In this document: positions 53,767 to 64,000 of the stretch, in pieces
How positions within the stretch are numbered: position 1 is the first letter of the stretch
Layout of the letters: the number at the start of each line of letters is the position of its first letter
From: Plantago ovata
Taxonomy: Eukaryota; Streptophyta; Magnoliopsida; Lamiales; Plantaginaceae
Length of the DNA: 64,000 nt
Reading direction: 5' to 3'
Assembly (NCBI GenBank): GCA_028274465.1
Contig: CM051455.1
Location: 75,254,489-75,318,488, forward strand
Translations under genes and position numbers: made by a program
Notes under the pieces: model-generated
What the model saw: only the letters and a program-made list of their open reading frames with translations
Database searches by the model: none
Told to the model about the DNA's origin: nothing

Positions 53767-55160
53767 ACCAGCTGCATCAGTACCCCCTGATAATGTTGTG
53801 TACACGAATCCAGGAAAGACAAAGCACCAGAACACGTCGGCTCCGCTAGCGTCGAAGAGCTCTAAACGGCCCTTAGAAGCCAAAGCCTTCATGATAGAAA
53901 GACATCAGTGAACTTGACTGTCGGTTATCCAGATCGGGAGATCCTGAGCCCTACAAAGAGGCAATAATTGATATTGACTCAGAACAAATGGCAAGATGCC
54001 ATGGAAGAGAAATGGATTCAATGTCCCACAACCAAGTTGGAATGGTAGACTTGCCCCAAGGACTTAGACCTATTGGGTGCAAATGGGTCTTTTAAACGAA
54101 AGACACGATACGATGGCACGGTATCAAATGCACAAAGCTAGGCTTGTGGCAAAAGGCTACACGCAAAGGTATGGCATCGATTACGATGAAACCTTTCACC
54201 GGTAGCAAAATTGAAGTCCATTCGCTTCTACTTGCGATAGTTGCCTACTATGATTATGAGATGTGGCAGATGGATGTAGACTGCCTTCTCACTGGCAACC
54301 TTTAGGAAGAGGTCTATATGGTACAGCAGAAAGATTTTATTAGTAAAACCAGGCCAACTGTTGTATGCACAATTACAAAGATCCATCTCTGGGCTAAAGC
54401 AAGCGTAAAGGAGATGGAATATCCGCTTTGATGAAGCTGTCAAATCGTTTACTTCATCAGAAGGCACGGAAGATCCCATGTCTACGTCGGTAAACAGCGA
54501 TAAGGGAGTCGTTTTCATGATCATTTATGTAGATGACATTTGATCATGGGAAACAATGTCTCTATGCTAGAAGAGGAAAGTTTGGTTATCAGTACCTTCT
54601 CGATGAAGGACTTGTGGTGAAGCGAACTACATCCTAGGGATCAAGATCTTTAGAGAAGATCCAATAGGATGTTAGGAATGACACAGTCACCTACATCGAC
54701 AAAATACTGAAGCGTTATAAGATGGACGACTCAAAGAGAGACTTTCTCCCAGCTAGGCTAGATTGTCTTATCAGTTAAGATGGTCCTAAAACTGATGAAG
54801 AAAGAAATGCAATGAGTCGTGTGCCCTATGCTTCGGCAGAGGGTTAAATGTATGCAATGAATTGCACAAGGCCCGATGTGGCATATGCGCTTAGTGTCAC
54901 TTGTCGACACCAACACATCCAGGCGTACCTCACTGGACTGCTGTGAAGAACATCTTAAGTACCTTCGCCGGGACTAAAGCGATGTTCTTGGGCTTTGGTG
55001 GAGAACCAGAATTAAAGATGTCTGGGTATGTCGACGCTGGATTGAATCGATCATGATGACTTTAAGTCACAGACAGGATACGTATTTCAAATTGAACGGA
55101 GGAGCTGTCTGTTGGAAAGAGTTCTAAGCAAGCCACGGTTGCTGACTCATACAAAAGAAG
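53767..55160 (+). pseudogene. pol: Copia reverse transcriptase/RNase H remnant, probably C
   Basis: Recognisable only by jumping frames: DSEQ..WQDAMEEEMDSM and LPQGLRPIGCKWVF near 53980-54095, EMWQMDVD near 54260, YVDD at 54526-54537, KYLRR-type and SGYVDAGLN near 55025, and a final TVADSYKRS. There are many single-base gains and losses. The left edge is the gap and the right edge is the B LTR, so the 3' end of the element is missing. Confidence 0.72.
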
Positions 55161-56428
55161 TGTGACCGTGTATTTTACACTTTCATAAGAGTCTTTTTCA
55201 CCTAATTTAGCTATACCTCTATGTTAATTCGCTATATTTTAGTACATTTTATTAGAATAGTGTCACGTTTCCTTTAGATTTTATTTTACAGGTTTTGGGT
55301 TGAAATTCGAAGATTTACGGGCATTTATATTGAAGTCTACAAGGACTTGGTGTTCTAGAAGCCTATTTGGAGTATCTGAAGGTTTCCGGATAGGATGGAG
55401 TCTAGAGGTCGAATCTGGAGGTTAGAAGGCCATTAGAAGTCTGAAACCGAGTTCGAAAAGGTAAATAAATCCAAAAACCGCGTCAAAACGCAGAAATTCC
55501 GCGTTTACACTGTGGGGCGAACCGCCGGAGACACGGGGCGAACCGCCCAGAGCGACTTTCGGGGCCTATATATAGTTGCGAGTTTTCTCTCCGAAAATCA
55601 GATCTTTCCAGCTACTTTCTCACCTCTCTCTATAGTTTTAGGTAGGAACTTCCGGGGCCTGTCCTGGGAGTTCCATAGCTTAGGGGGATACTTTTCATAG
55701 CAGATTGGAGCGCGTAGGATCGCATCAACCGAGTTGACAACCTTCGGTAACTTTGTATCTTACAGTTTATCTATTATTTTTATTCTTCTTTCAATATGTT
55801 TTTCTTCTATGATTGCTATTGATTTGCATGCCTCTTAGAGTAGCTAATTTTTCGTTGGTGGTAGTATGTGAATTCTTAACGAGGGAGATAATCATGCTAA
55901 TGGCTATATCGCGCATTATACTCCGTGTCATTGCTTTATTTCGTTGATCAGTAGTAAACCAAAATTATCGTATGTTGTATTGATCATTAGCACACCTGGA
56001 CACTTGTCGGCCAATCAGACCAATTATCTTCGTAGTGTTGAATGGATTACGGAACACAATAGGACGTTAGTTGTTGACAAGTCAGACCCATATTACCTTC
56101 GTAGTGCTTAATACTTGCAACAGGACACTAGATTGATTCAAGATCTCTATGCAAAGACCGAGAATTTATGCATGATTATCGACCCATTATGTTAAGAAGG
56201 ACCATACTACTCACCAATCTCCATTATCTGCTGAAACCCCCTATTTGCTTTCTATCTGCTGTTTTATATTCTCTTGTTAAATAGATTAAAGCTAGTTATG
56301 TCCTGAGAGAACGACACTCGAGTCATTCTACTGCTAAACTACGGTTTTCGTTGTAGTTGTGGATTGCCTTTGGCTAAATAACAAATATTATTTGACTGAA
56401 TGCGGACCTGACAAATTTCGGTTCATCA
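55161..56428 (+). repeat. B 5' LTR
   Basis: Starts TGTGACCGTGTATTTTACAC, a damaged form of the TGATGAACGTG start of its own 3' LTR, and ends GGTTCATCA. The promoter palindromes GGGGCGAACCGCC at about 55515 and 55539 and CTATATATAG near 55566 are kept. Many one-base indels relative to 59994-60746. Confidence 0.85.
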
Positions 56429-56431
56429 AAT

Positions 56432-56449
56432 TGGCGCCGCTGCCGGGGA
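56432..56449 (+). promoter_or_regulatory. B primer-binding site (tRNA-Asp type)
   Basis: TGGCGCCGCTGCCGGGGA, one base different from A. Confidence 0.88.
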
Positions 56450-56649
56450 CTATACTCCTTTTTTCTGTTTAATTTGTTTATATTTACAGCTTTAGATCCT
56501 AAATCTTTCGATTAGTTTTCCTTTTTCATCTCTCTTCTGCTTTCCTAGTCTGTTTCTTAATTCACCTTTCTAGCTTTAGTAGTATTCGATATCTAGAAAT
56601 TTTCTCGCTTTCTCGAATTTCTAACGAGGCTATTTTTAGTTTTGAGTTA

Positions 56650-58460
56650 CTCCAGTTTTGTCACAGATATTAAGGTCTGTGTGGCTCGCCCCCTTTTGAA
56701 ATCATGGGTCAAACCAACAAGCACTGATGAGAGGTCCAGCTATTGTTCTTTCTGCTGCAACTCGAGATTGGAAATCAAAAGTTGCATGTACCAACAACTC
56801 CCGAGGTTTCTTGGGTGGCTAGGGAAGATGTGTTGGATACCTGAATGATATGACGACTTTATCAACTCTCTTCCAAGGCCCGGAGCAGGATAACGGACGA
56901 TGAGCTAGGATTGAAGGTTTTTGCTTTGGGGCTTGGTGATAAAGCCAAGGCATGGTTAGGCTCTCGGAAAGCCGGATCACTAGACACCTGGGACAAGGGT
57001 ATTCGCTTTTATAGAGAATACTTTCCTCACCATTGACTACGCGCTTAAGGCGCAAATCACAAGATTCAACGGACTATAATGAGACCATCTACACCGCTTT
57101 CGAGAGGTTCAGGACCTCATGCATAAGTGTCCACACCATGGTTTTGGGCTTCCTAATCTTGTCACACTTCTACAATGGACTCACATATGAGAGTCAATAG
57201 GTGGTGGATTTCCAATGCCGTGGTACTATCTGGGAAGAGACCGCCGAGGATGTGTGGGCGTGTTTCGAAAGGCTTGCTAAAGGATCTCAATCCAAGGATT
57301 CAAGAGCAATGGTTAGAAGGCGTGGACCTGAGGCCCCCCAAACCAGGAGATCCCAATGCATGAAGTGAATGGTGTGAGTGGCGATAGGTTCGAATGTTTC
57401 GCCAATCAGACGAGGCAAGTTCTAAGTGGCCTAATCGGAACTTCTCTCTCCAACGAAGGTATGTAGGGTGTGCAAGAATTATGGGCATGGGTCTCATATG
57501 TGTAGATCAGATCTAGCACGAGAAGATGTTCACTTGGGAAACTGTAGTAATCCTACTCCTAAGGACGAAGCATCTACATCCAAGTCAGCAACTCTCATGG
57601 ATAATTTACAGAAATTGGTGGATTTCACCAAGTGTTTTTGAAGAGATACGAAGAGGATTCGGCAAAGATCAATGCTCATCTGGATCAATTGGAAGCTAGA
57701 GCTAGTAAAGAGCAAGGGAAGTTACATAGCAGCACTGAGAGGTCCATGTCGATCAACTTGGTGGGAGATCAACCAGTGGAAATCACCATTAAGCAAGTTG
57801 CTAAGAGCGAGTGTTACAAGGATGAAGAGCCTCCACTAGCCAAGGAAGAGAGAAGGACCTTGGTACTAATGAGAGTGGAAAGAAGCAAGAGAATCCCAAG
57901 CCACTCCTCAAAGTTTCGATGTTAAGGTTGGGATTGGCGAACTTGAAGATGTCCGTGCCACACTAGACACGGGATCTTACTCGAACGTGCTCCCTTTGAA
58001 TGTGTTTGAGAAGAGTAACCTTGGAAAACTATCTGACCATAGGGCTATTGTGCAACTGGCGGATGGATCCTTTGTGAGACCCGAAGGCGTTGTGAAAAAT
58101 GTGTTGGTCAAGATTGGTGAAGCATCTGTATACACCAATTTTGCAGTTATGCCGGCGTCTGCACCTGGGACGGGGGATGTCATTCTCTTGGGACGAACGT
58201 TCTTGACTAAGCTACGCTCCGTGATGGACATCTACCAAAGAACTTGCACTATCAAAGTGGATGGCAAGCAACACGTGTTGCAAGCCATACCTGATCCACT
58301 GATCCGCCTGATAATTCTTCACTACTCACTACTGTGGTCTGCAGCCTATATTCTTTCTTATTCACAGGTTCATGGCATGGAGAGGAGATCGATTAAGGGA
58401 AGTCTAGTACCCGCAGAAAGAAGAGATAAGCGCGGACGGACTCGAGTCAAAGACTTTAAA
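56650..58460 (+). pseudogene. gag: B gag-protease remnant
   Basis: Closely follows A gag-protease but lacks its first 60 or so codons and has many frameshifts before 57900. Legible pieces: LEIKSCMYQQLPRF, the AGSLDTW-like site where B keeps TGG, VCRVCKNYGHG-type knuckle near 57462, FLKRYEEDSAKINAHLDQLEARA, and from 57987 an open protease end (LNVFEKSNLGKL, VILLGRTFL, GKQHVL). The D-T-G triad at 57966-57974 is intact, unlike A. Confidence 0.83.
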
Positions 58461-59980
58461 CAATGGCGCTATCCGGGAGGCAACCCGGAGATTTTATCTC
58501 TTTCTTTACCGCTTTAGATTTTATCTCACGAGTTTGATTGAGTATTATAGGTCACTTATACAAGCATTAGCTCTCACCTTGGATCCACTTTCGGCGTTCG
58601 GGACGAGCGACGACGTTCAGGTTTGGGGAGGAGGTTATCGCTGGTTATCTCTATACTTATCTTGCTTACGAAAAACTCGTGAATTTTTTTGCATTTGCAC
58701 GTTTACTGCTTTCCTAGGATAGTTTTGCATGTTTTATATGGAGTTTATTGCCGATTTTTTGAACTTTATATTGGGTAGATCAACTAACTATGCCATTAAT
58801 CGTATGCTTCATCTCTATGAATTTGTTTGAGGTTTTTCTCGCTTGGCTTGTCTCATTTATGTATTGCACTTAGTTCAGCTTGGTAGTCTCGACATCACTT
58901 AGTGGTGTTTTCTCTACTACGGTTCACGAAGGCCTTTATAATAGGATGATGCATGTTAGGATCTTATGGTTGTTTTCCCGAGTAATTATGTACCTAAGAG
59001 GCAACAAGTCTTCACCATGCTTTGAGATTGCTAAATGCCTAGGAAGGAGGTAGTGTGAGGTTGTGTGATCCTTTGTTTATAACCTATTCTTCCGAATAGG
59101 TTTGGGGAGGGGGTTACACCATCATAGACTTGTTTCTGTTTTTCATTTTTCGTATCGTGAGTTTATTTTTCCTTTTCCGTAATTTTGTACTCCAACCTAT
59201 TCTTTCGAATAGGTTTGGGGAAGTCGTGTGAGTCATTTTGTTTCTCTCTTTGTTATGCTACTGCTGGCTAGAAAAAATTGAAAAAAAAAAGAAAGAAAAA
59301 TTTCCAGAAAAAAAAGAGAAAAAGGAAAAAAGAATCTGGAAAGGAAAAAAAGAAAAAGAGAAGACCCCAAAAAAGCAAAAGAAGGGTCCTAAAAAGGAAG
59401 CCAAAAGCAGTTTAGCAAAGTTTGAGTCTTTTCCATTTTTGTAATGTTCGTAATTGTGTTTTTTATCTTTTTTGTGTTAAGTGTCATCTGTTCTAGACCA
59501 CCCTCGTCCTGCCATTCAGGAAGTGGTGAATAGCTTAAGACTTTACTTGAGAGATGGGTAGAATAGGGGAGTGTTATCTTTTATAGGAACCCTCCTTCGT
59601 TTGATGAGAGCCAGTACTGGTTCGACCTCTTTTGAGGAAAAGTCTTAACTTGGTGGAACAACAGTAAGTCCTCAGTTTCATAGGCACGGGCAACCATTTG
59701 TATCTTAGCATGCATCATTACGTCGTCACTGACTAGGTCCAGGTAGAGAATGTTACGAGAGACTATCTTGTCTTGACATAAGTGCTTATGTGGATGTGTA
59801 TGAGTCAATCGAGGTATTCTTCAACCTATGTTCATGCTTTGATTTATATGGTTTTTGTTCATATGTTTTGGATAGATACGGTAATTTAGTTCATTTTATT
59901 TGGCATGAAACTCCATTTTGAGTCTTGCATGTTTTTTGTATTAGAGTCTAGCTTAGTTGCTTGAGGACAAGCAAAGGTTC
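58461..59980 (+). other. B 3' noncoding region
   Basis: Parallels that of A, including GGTTTGGGGAGGAGG near 58620, the two hairpin/purine units (AACCTATTC-TTCC-GAATAGGTT at 59081 and AACCTATTC-TTTC-GAATAGGTT at 59194) and an A/G-rich tract at about 59270-59410. No credible gene. Confidence 0.75.
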
Positions 59981-59993
59981 GGTTTGGGGAGTT
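59981..59993 (+). promoter_or_regulatory. B polypurine tract
   Basis: GGTTTGGGGAGTT directly before the TGATGAACG start of the 3' LTR, as in A. Confidence 0.85.
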
Positions 59994-60746
59994 TGATGAA
60001 CGTGTATTTTACACTTTCATTCGAGTCTTTTTCACCTAATTTAGCTATCCTCTATGTTAATTTAGCTATATTTTAGTACATTTTATTAGAATAGTGTCAC
60101 GTTTCCCTTTAGATTTTATTTTACAAGTTTTGGTTGAAATTCGGAGATTTACGGGCATTTATATTGAAGTCTACAAGGAATTGGTGTTCCAGAAGCCTAT
60201 TTGGAGTATCTGAAGGTTTCCGGATAGGATTTGGAGTCTAGAGGTCGAATCTGGAGGTTAGAAGGCCATTAGAAGTCTGAAATCGAGTCCGAAAAGGCAA
60301 AGAAATCCAAAACCGCGTCGAAAACGCAGAAATTCCGCGTTACACTGTGGGGCGAACCGCCGGAGACACGGGGCGAACCGCCCCAGAGGAATTTCGGGCC
60401 TATATATAGTTGCGAGTTTTCTCTCCGAAAATCAGATCTTTCAAGCCTACTTTCTCACCTCTCTTTATAGTTTTAGGTAGGAACTTCCTGGGGCCTGTCC
60501 TGGGAGTTCCATAGCTTAGGGGATACTTTTCATAGCAGATTGGAGCGCGTAGGATCGCAATCATCCGGAGATTGACACCCTTCGGTAACTTTGTATCTTA
60601 CAGTTTTTATCTACTTATTTTATTCTTCTTTCAATATGTTTTCTTCTATGATTGCTATTGATTGCATACCTATTATGAGTAGCTAAATTTTTCGTTGGTG
60701 GTAGTATGTGAATTCTTAACGAGGGAAGATAATCATGCTAATGGCT
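59994..60746 (+). repeat. B 3' LTR, truncated
   Basis: Matches A and B LTRs up to CTAATGGCTAT and then switches to D leader sequence. Palindromes at 60348-60383 and CTATATATAG near 60401 are present. Confidence 0.88.
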
Positions 60747-62835
60747 ATCTTAATGGCCAAGATCCAAATCTGCACTACTACAACCCCTGCTATGGCTGAT
60801 CACTATAATAGCCAAATAAGGTAGGTATCTAAACCAATTGTACAATACAACTCTTGGTTGACCAAAGCTACTTTGATCGACGTCCTATAGGCTATGCCTG
60901 ACGCTATGGCGACTCGACATAGCCCAAGTAAGTCACAACCATCACACAGTACCAACTATGGACCTATGAAAGAGATTTCCATCGGCAAACAGAGTAAGCA
61001 CTATGGTGCATATTACTCATGAGATTAGATGGTTCCATTCATCATTCAATTATGATGGGTGACGTCGTGCGATCAAATCGAGACTTAAATTTTAGATGGG
61101 GAACATTTATGTCGGGTATTTAATCGCTTAAACAAGATCTTAGATAACTATCAAATATAGGACGCCGCCTACCCACACATACAATTCGCGGGCAAACAAA
61201 TAATGAGCGTCGCCTACTCATGCATACAATATGCGGACAAGAAAGTAATGGGTGCCGCCTACCCATGCATATGACAGATGCGGTCCGGAAACTAGTGGGT
61301 GCCGCCTACCCATAAATAGCGGACATAAAGTGCTATACTGATTTAAAGTAAATCATAGACATTCAAAGATGTGTGAGCAAGTAATTGTGAGTTAAAGTTT
61401 GCAAGAAAATATAATTTTTCTCATCTTTAGACTTCTAAAGTAATTATAAATATTTTACTTCAAAAATAAAACATTTATTAATTTCCAAGAAATTATAAAT
61501 TAAAAAATTTATAATAATTTGTAAATCATAATCTAATCCGGAAATTTATAAACATTTAAACAAGTTTCTACATTAATATAATCTTCTAAAGAATATATTA
61601 ATATTTTAACTTAGTTTATAAGCTATGTCCACATGTATCTAATCATTAATATAAATCTCCAAAATTAATATTATGATATAATATAATTTATAAACTACTC
61701 ATGAATTAAATAATAAGTTTCTAAAACTTTAGGGATTTATTTTAAATTTCCAGAAAGCTTTTATGAAGTTTCTAAAACTTATGAGAGCTAAATCGAACGT
61801 ATCAGATACTCAGGGGACCAGTGACAATTTTTAGAATTGTAAAATTAAATTTTAATGGTCAAATTGAAATTTAGAAAACTTAAGGACTGGATTTATGAAT
61901 ATAAACAGTGCAGGGACCTCTGCTACAATAAGACAAAAGAATCTGTCAAATTGCAATAAAGGTCCCCAAACTTCTGTTCCTTTCAACCACGCCCTTATAC
62001 TTTCTGCAAATGTTCAATTCGGTCCCTGCAAGTTCCAAAAGCTTGCACCATGGTCCTACAATGGAGTTTTCATCTCCAATTCGATTTTCCCATCAATCTT
62101 AGTGTTCTAAACACAAATCCAACAATCAATCAATCATTAAACATCATCCATCCATACGAATCATCAATAGATCGAATCAAAAGGCATTAAGAATCAAAAT
62201 CCCAATTTTTTTTTTTTTTTTTTATAAATCGATCGATCGATCAAATCGATATGCGATCCCGTTCGTGTCTAGTTCAGTCGGATCGATTCCGACTTCAGCT
62301 AACATCGTCGAATCTCATCCTCCCGCTTTTGAATTGATTCAAGTTCAAGGCTGTGGAGCTTTCATGGCCGCCATCAATGGCGGCTCGAGCTCTTCAATTC
62401 TTGAACTCGAATCGAATCGTGAAACTGAAGGCACGGTTGAGGAGAGGGCGAGAAACGGAGAAGAATGATATCTTCGGTTCGACGAACGTAGGTCAAACGG
62501 AGCCGAGCTCCGGCGAAGCTCCAAGCTTCGGTCATGGCGGATGAATTAAGCAGGAAACCCACGGGAAGATGATGATGATGTCATGATGATGATTGAACCC
62601 AACAATAACAAATTGATAATAATTAATCAATCATCAATTAATCTAATCTAATCAGATCTAATCTGATTGTTAATACAACATTCTTCAAACCCACCTATAG
62701 GAGAAATCAAATTTCATACTAGTAACTAAACCCAGTTCTGACCATGAAATTTTATAATGAGAACAAATTATAATTCTTCAAATTAAAAATTCAGAATAAG
62801 CATAAAATAATATGTAAATAATTCATTCAATCAAG
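60747..62835 (-). mobile_element. D: leader of a minus-strand copia element
   Basis: Lies between the D primer site and the B junction, where gag would follow but is missing. Blocks match the E0 and C leaders (AACCAAGAGTTGTATTGTAC on the minus strand near 60860). Contains the AGGCGGC hairpins at 61159-61313, AT-rich stretches, a T run at 62203-62223 and a short GATC repeat near 62228. The ORFs at 62265-62562 have no recognisable motif and are not called. Confidence 0.6.
61159..61313 (-). repeat. D hairpin array with AGGCGGC loop
   Basis: On the minus strand: ATGGGT-AGGCGGC-ACCCAC (61313-61295), ATGGGT-AGGCGGC-ACCCAT (61266-61248), ATGAGT-AGGCGAC-GCTCAT (61221-61203), and TGGGT-AGGCGGC-GTCCT (about 61176-61159). 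GACCGC, GTCCGC or CCGCG follows each of the first three after about 10 nt, as in C. GG/CC has changed to GA/TC on both sides in the third. Confidence 0.82.
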
Positions 62836-62851
62836 CCTAGCTCTGATACCA
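62836..62851 (-). promoter_or_regulatory. D primer-binding site (initiator Met tRNA type)
   Basis: On the minus strand TGGTATCAGAGCTAGG, one base after the LTR end ACTAACA. Confidence 0.85.
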
Positions 62852-62852
62852 C

Positions 62853-64000
62853 TGTTAGTAATTGTAGGAAATTATCTTTAAGGTTCATGCAGCGGAATTT
62901 GAAAATTTTCCTACATGGATCATCGATTGAATGATTATTTAACATGCTCCACATAAATAACATACCCGTTATCCAGCTTCCAGCTTCCATTAATCATTGA
63001 TCTAATCATTCGATTATCTTCTAAAGATTGTGACTGAACTCAGAACAATTCTAAGCTGCCTACGTACCCTCAGGATCAAGTCAAACGTAGTTCAATTCTT
63101 CGTTGATGAATTCTCCATGGATGCTAGGAAATCCATATTAAAAAACTACATTAAGCAAAACAAGAAATCTCAAATATCATAATAAAATGAGAATTTATCA
63201 AAGAAGAAAAGAAATAAGTTAGAACGAATACAACCGTGGAAGAAATCCAAAAGAGGAGGAGAGCTCTAAGCCACAAACAAGCTACAACACGTATCAAAAC
63301 CCTAACCTTTATTTATACACCAGCCGCACAGACTGGATATATACATGCAAAACGTGTATACTAAGTTTCATGGGCTTGGCCCAGTTGGTTGGTTCTCCTA
63401 GTTCCCATAGGAGAGGTATTGAGTTCGAGTCCCAGGAAGACCAAAACTCTTTTCCTTTCCCTTTTGGATTAAGTATAAATTAATACTTTCTAAAAGTATA
63501 AATTAATTAAGTTCATTGAATTCAATTCAACTTAATTAATTAATTCTATCAAATAGAACATTCTCAATAATATTAAATTAAATATTTGTCAATCCAATTG
63601 ATACTTTATTTAATATAGTAATTAAGTCATTAATCTAATTTTAACTTAATTAATGATTTCCATCAAATGAAATGTCATAGACAATAGTAAATCAAATGTT
63701 ACCAATCCAATTGACATTTAATTTACACTAATGCTTAATGGGGAGAATTATCACCTAGTTTTATATGACCCATAGGCCCTCACATATCAGGCAACGATCA
63801 AATCAAGGTCTTAGTGAATATTCCTAGACAATCGTCACTAGACAATAGTAATATGTAAGGAACGTTCGTTGAGGAGATACAAACTGCCTGTGATGTAGAG
63901 TACTTTGATGATACGGTCCTTTCATTCTCGAATACTCGAATGAGTCTAGAATATGGATTAGTGTCTATTCCAATAACTCATCCATTGTCCCTCAATCTTC
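62853..64000 (-). repeat. D 5' LTR, partial (runs off the window)
   Basis: The right end of the LTR is set by the primer site. AATTTTCAAATTCCGCTGCATG near 62890, GGAATAGACACTAATCC near 63970 and CCTATGGGTCATA near 63775 (minus strand) match the C LTR. More than 1.1 kb is visible; the outer end is beyond 64000. No gene. Confidence 0.7.
63370..63436 (+). repeat. tRNA-like segment in the D LTR region
   Basis: GGCTTGGCCCAGTTGGTTGG resembles an A box, and TTGAGTTCGAGTCCC a B box about 30 nt later, on the plus strand. The arms do not close into a full tRNA. It may be a SINE head; no poly(A) or duplication is obvious. Confidence 0.42.

Larger units (their letters stand above)
55161..60746 (+). mobile_element. 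B: second member of the A family (gag-protease only)
   Basis: Same layout as A: LTR, tRNA-Asp-type primer site, gag-protease, about 1.5 kb noncoding, polypurine tract, LTR. No RT or integrase. The 3' LTR stops after about 750 bp at 60746, so no target-site duplication can be checked. It interrupts the copia RNase H remnant. Small indels are frequent from the left end to about 57900 and rarer after that. Confidence 0.88.

Noticed and set aside
62265..62562. Small ORFs in the D leader as a host gene
   Set aside because: No motif, no homology that I recognise, and the position between primer site and missing gag makes them leader sequence.

Overview
The window looks like repeat-rich nuclear DNA of a flowering plant, probably a eudicot. 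It is AT-rich and consists almost entirely of nested LTR retrotransposons of plant lineages: Tekay/Del-type chromovirus, Athila/Tat-like Ty3 elements, Sirevirus-like Ty1/copia, a second Ty1/copia lineage, a TRIM fragment and a SINE. I found no host protein gene and no convincing functional tRNA or rRNA gene. Nearly every element is broken by stops, frameshifts, nested insertions or two 100-N scaffold gaps (36016-36115 and 53667-53766). Family names are judged from motifs read by eye; no database was searched.

Labels used below. E0 (1-1165): leader remnant of a copia element. H (about 1866-25300): Athila/Tat-like Ty3 element with gag, protease and an extra ORF but no RT or integrase. T (4360-20988): Tekay-like chromovirus inserted in the gag of H with a clear 5-bp target-site duplication. 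A (7095-about 13404): a gag-protease-only Ty3 element inside T. F (25301-36015): forward Sirevirus-like copia element inserted in the 3' LTR of H. R (36116-44206): a related copy in opposite orientation across the first gap. TRIM (44207-44547): fragment interrupted by R. S (44548-48209): minus-strand piece of the accessory gene of a third Sirevirus-like copy, hit by the TRIM and by C. C (48210-53497, with a decayed RT/RNase H piece at 53767-55160): second copia lineage. B (55161-60746): second member of the A family. D (60747-64000): minus-strand copia LTR plus leader related to C.

Inferred order of events: H is older than T, T is older than A, and H is older than F. S is older than the TRIM, the TRIM is older than R, and S is older than C. 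T alone has all hallmarks visible (TG...CA LTRs, initiator-Met-type primer site, polypurine tract, gag-pol, integrase with a chromodomain-like tail), but it carries several stops and frameshifts. H, A and B carry no polymerase and would need enzymes in trans.

The most interesting signals are structural. (1) An array of eight short hairpins lies directly after pol in F, with a nearly invariant 7-nt loop and stems that change in compensating pairs; it is also present in R. (2) An independent hairpin array with a different invariant 7-nt loop lies in the primer-site-to-gag leader of C and D. (3) Palindrome arrays lie at or near presumed promoters of the Ty3 families, with a different palindrome in each. 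(4) The Sirevirus-like accessory gene seems to have its own TATA box and short introns whose borders, but not interiors, are conserved. (5) In F and R an exact copy of the first 14 nt of the LTR sits inside the hairpin array.
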